Below, piece by piece: positions 34,801 to 35,123 of a stretch of DNA of 35,123 bases. The notes beneath the pieces were generated by a model. It was not told where the DNA came from. It did not search any database and saw only the letters and a list, made by a program, of their open reading frames with translations. The translations under genes and the position numbers were made by a program. The DNA is from Kangiellaceae bacterium (GTDB lineage Bacteria > Pseudomonadota > Gammaproteobacteria > Enterobacterales > Kangiellaceae): the NCBI GenBank assembly GCA_026196875.1, contig JAPHTP010000026.1, positions 1-35,123 of the forward strand, given 5' to 3'. Position 1 is the first letter of the stretch. Each line of letters starts with the position of its first letter.

Positions 34801-35123
34801 CAACCTGACGTTTACTGGTCGTACTCGTTTGATAATTTAACTGGTATTTTCTGACAGGTGAACTGCTATATTTGGTTGTAATTGATTCCAACAATTTGGT
34901 TTTAGTCATTTGGCCGCCAGCCAGATAAGACAACGAGGCATCGCTCCTTTCGCCGCTGCCATAACCCAAACCATTGCCATAACTGAATACTACATGGCGA
35001 TTACCATGGCTCGAACCGCTCCCCGTATAATCAATTGACGTTAAAAGATGCTCACCTGAACCAAAGTTGGTGTAGTTGTAATAAATATTATTTTTATTGG
35101 TCGCTCTATCTTCTTCTTTTTTA
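28820..35123 (-). CDS. Rhs/YD-repeat polymorphic toxin with FG-GAP repeats and C-terminal LHH nuclease (5' end outside window)
   Basis: The frame is open to the right edge (over 2100 codons), so the true start lies beyond 35123; the TTG near 34969 is internal. The visible N-terminal third carries seven calcium-loop FG-GAP/VCBS motifs (for example DLNGDGISEALYLDE, DVDADGYQDILFAT), as in SpvB/TcB-type shells. The middle holds YD repeats (YDAFGRIEQV, YDALGRLTNRY) and the Rhs core RDRLGSM, GRVYDYNLGRFLSVDPF and NPYSYIMNNPLSGTDPSG near 29750. The last about 305 residues are the variable tip: an Ala/Gly-rich hydrophobic stretch, then NLHHILG and STHKTHHKALHG, matching the LHH subgroup of HNH/EndoVII nucleases. 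The YD shell should encapsulate the tip until delivery. No PAAR or VgrG sequence is visible; the delivery route is unknown. Confidence 0.9.
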   Translation of the reverse strand, partial: KKEEDRATNKNNIYYNYTNFGSGEHLLTSIDYTGSGSSHGNRHVVFSYGNGLGYGSGERSDASLSYLAGGQMTKTKLLESITTKYSSSPVRKYQLNYQTSTTSKRQVVSSIQECAYNESGSESCLPATNYSTYTPALGWESVNSGDVNQSPIANLGKLENNDKILLKDLNGDGISEALYLDEIKDGSENDGTYDVRVYTINTQGKYVEETTANLNNYDHIVYGGIEGDINGDGITDFVTSDNRRLVYFQFDQNFNLVRHATSFYFTVGYDKIYGGQGLQIVDVDADGYQDILFATLGINSTYKITYYRNKANGTVDFTGPHDLEDLGLGQGGTPPVSAIDLDGDGLIDFSRLLLSGQSSRVEKIYFSQRDANGILSLSSVSSASLGLDGTAEKAVYADLNGDGLKDYVFAKEVTSGVRKWHVQINKGNRSFAAAYSLDTDVGLADMYSYPAGTPELKKIHKNGRVTVADLDGDGAEELVIATHTTDSFTMRMLGQWLTHEGNFKDTMNMCVSDEYLYVEETTTLGCDGAGQGDEMTINLSQYDFRRFYWSVVDFKSESGSLTHARTIADIAYAPINGFKFLNGTAFSPLSFKDYNNDGNLDISFVTVSAFSTPGNNGEIFEQGYRVRGSFGGSFNGTNKPADGMFFQENTVTHSSYRPDFMFKVVDGLLNEVQWDFAPISRPELVNGNKLYTVPEDREVWYTNKDSKREHFYFTSSMPVVTNFRQSNGVGGTNETTYRYKEAIYNRKGRGFQGFRTIIVDSPTIINGAGEVSDKMRSVTDFHQIFPQSGQVEWIHTCLASDEDETCREAPISKTEMAATEKVTAESTDNSSADVYWVWPEFQIVTTFDLADRTEQLSVRANVRRLKHSDNYGNFSKVSLYINTGEGEIQTRILNEHTVDVDNWWIGKLENTMVRKRHWSSLNPVYDATLNPEKEITTTYTYNSARQPIKVVADSLHDESPTQVVETTYNDYGLPEVVKTYQQDKPGDFRTVSTKYSNDGETESEDGYFIYKVTDALSQSTITQTYPEHGQMKKVIDVNGFVTETSYDAFGRIEQVTPPVGQPAYSRFAACEGGCGNLTDSNIRYKVTTYQAGTPQSSVYKDQFNRVKATVTEGFDGYPIYSFIDYDRLGRTIFESIPSSNHLETRGTNYLAFDVLGRLLKRKVDQSDGQSMEVTYAYVKHRTDITAKDMTSLKVLSMSRTHNAQGQLIKTTDALNGVTQYAYDALDNPIVIQDANGNRITAKYNALGQKLEVNDPNMGVKTFAYTSHGEVYSETDANNDTYYYVYDALGRLTNRYLNGTASGNLEATFSYHGSSASCSGVPDKEIRNDLPSGESFNRTYQYDNYCRPSSAITNIDGDSFTSKVFYDGNYGRVKGKQYPSDLIVAYDFNSYGYQNRTKNAQTNAIYRTITSMDHWGNWTQASLGNSSNIEREFYAETGQMKSSILNRYSTQQQAVVYSGYDGFGNLKGQTMGTYEGGSYRLDTESYAYDDLHRLIRSALTLSGSPQPSVDYGYDKVGNFKYKTDFSMNTLSAYAVGDATKSVGGNAGPNAVRQVQLKNGTYRNYSYDNNGNLENDGARNIIYNAFNKPTQITIAQNVRVHPGDATLNLGGTINFRYGADQMRYKQTKTTSGTTTTTIYIDKQYERVTTNGQVTHKSYVDDIAVVTKPDGLSSEEVTYFHRDRLGSMIASVDASKNIVKGHSYDPFGKPRDPQMRDNWHSAVSLNVLDDPKTTRGFTDHEHLDDAQLIHMNGRVYDYNLGRFLSVDPFIQIVGNSQGINPYSYIMNNPLSGTDPSGYEIEIIIRCGANNPDCDKDVPKGDKDSQGKKIKCGDYLCDFIISGGKKKQETDNGGNGNITVVKGNPIINPEDIDNSSAASFTSGGGSWNTSITSRLGIENFLRGAGNVAAAIVPFGEAIQQAAQGNYWGAFKSAATEGLFAVAGVATGGIAYAGYKTYKTYKASKAARAVQKVITGGTKYIPKSVLGRKVYKNTKDVFAGAPETVHKSVHKSIRKKVDDGWANLDLMKEGYAPIGVDGKQINLHHILGKEPGPMVELLSSTHKTHHKALHGLIENGRSFRNDSALKYQYDTFRKDYWKLRAKDFE

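Noticed and set aside
34967-34969. TTG as start of the Rhs gene
   Set aside because: The frame continues without a stop to the window edge with YD-type sequence (NYTNFGSGEHLLTSIDYTG), so the start is outside.

Overview
The window looks like the chromosome of a moderately AT-rich, probably marine gammaproteobacterium. The order ruvX-yqgE-tonB-gshB, divergent from pilG-pilH-pilI-pilJ-pilK-chpA-chpB-chpC, is the arrangement known from Pseudomonas aeruginosa (PA0404 onward). A Kangiellaceae/Aliikangiella-type host is a guess from gene content and base composition, not a demonstrated assignment.

Layout. Positions 1-2246 (minus) hold the start of an exported protein with an MshEN-like N-terminus and a putative secreted zinc metallopeptidase. 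Positions 2371-19652 (minus) are a complete Pil-Chp chemosensory operon: response regulators PilG and PilH, adaptor PilI, receptor PilJ, methyltransferase PilK, the giant hybrid kinase ChpA, methylesterase ChpB and adaptor ChpC. It ends in two translationally coupled genes, a DUF2868 membrane protein and a DUF3482 GTPase. ChpA and ChpB both carry very long acidic Glu/Ser/Asp-rich linkers; in ChpB the linker is about two thirds of the protein. Divergently, 20011-23007 (plus) encodes GshB, a TonB-like protein, YqgE and RuvX. A 589-base AT-rich spacer then precedes a lone flavin-dependent tryptophan-halogenase-family gene (23597-25111).

Positions 25112-35123 are an accessory region. At the right edge is the 3' part of a very large minus-strand Rhs/YD-repeat protein (over 2100 codons, entering from outside the window). 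It has FG-GAP/VCBS repeats, an Rhs core and a C-terminal LHH-type HNH/EndoVII nuclease tip. Six bases downstream is its likely SUKH (SMI1/KNR4) immunity gene. Further along the same strand lie a DUF2750 gene and a small immunity-like gene interrupted by an amber codon. Each of these three small genes is followed on its 3' side by a copy of one conserved hairpin repeat, and two of the three copies are then followed by an intrinsic terminator. This looks like an array of modular immunity cassettes.

Between the SUKH gene and the DUF2750 gene sits a mobile-element scar: a REP-associated tyrosine transposase (RAYT) flanked by its own REP-like ends, abutting a 5'-truncated IS30-family transposase. 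The scar cuts one hairpin repeat in half. Together the region reads as a polymorphic-toxin island that accumulates immunity genes and is being rearranged by small mobile elements. No tRNA, rRNA or CRISPR array was seen.
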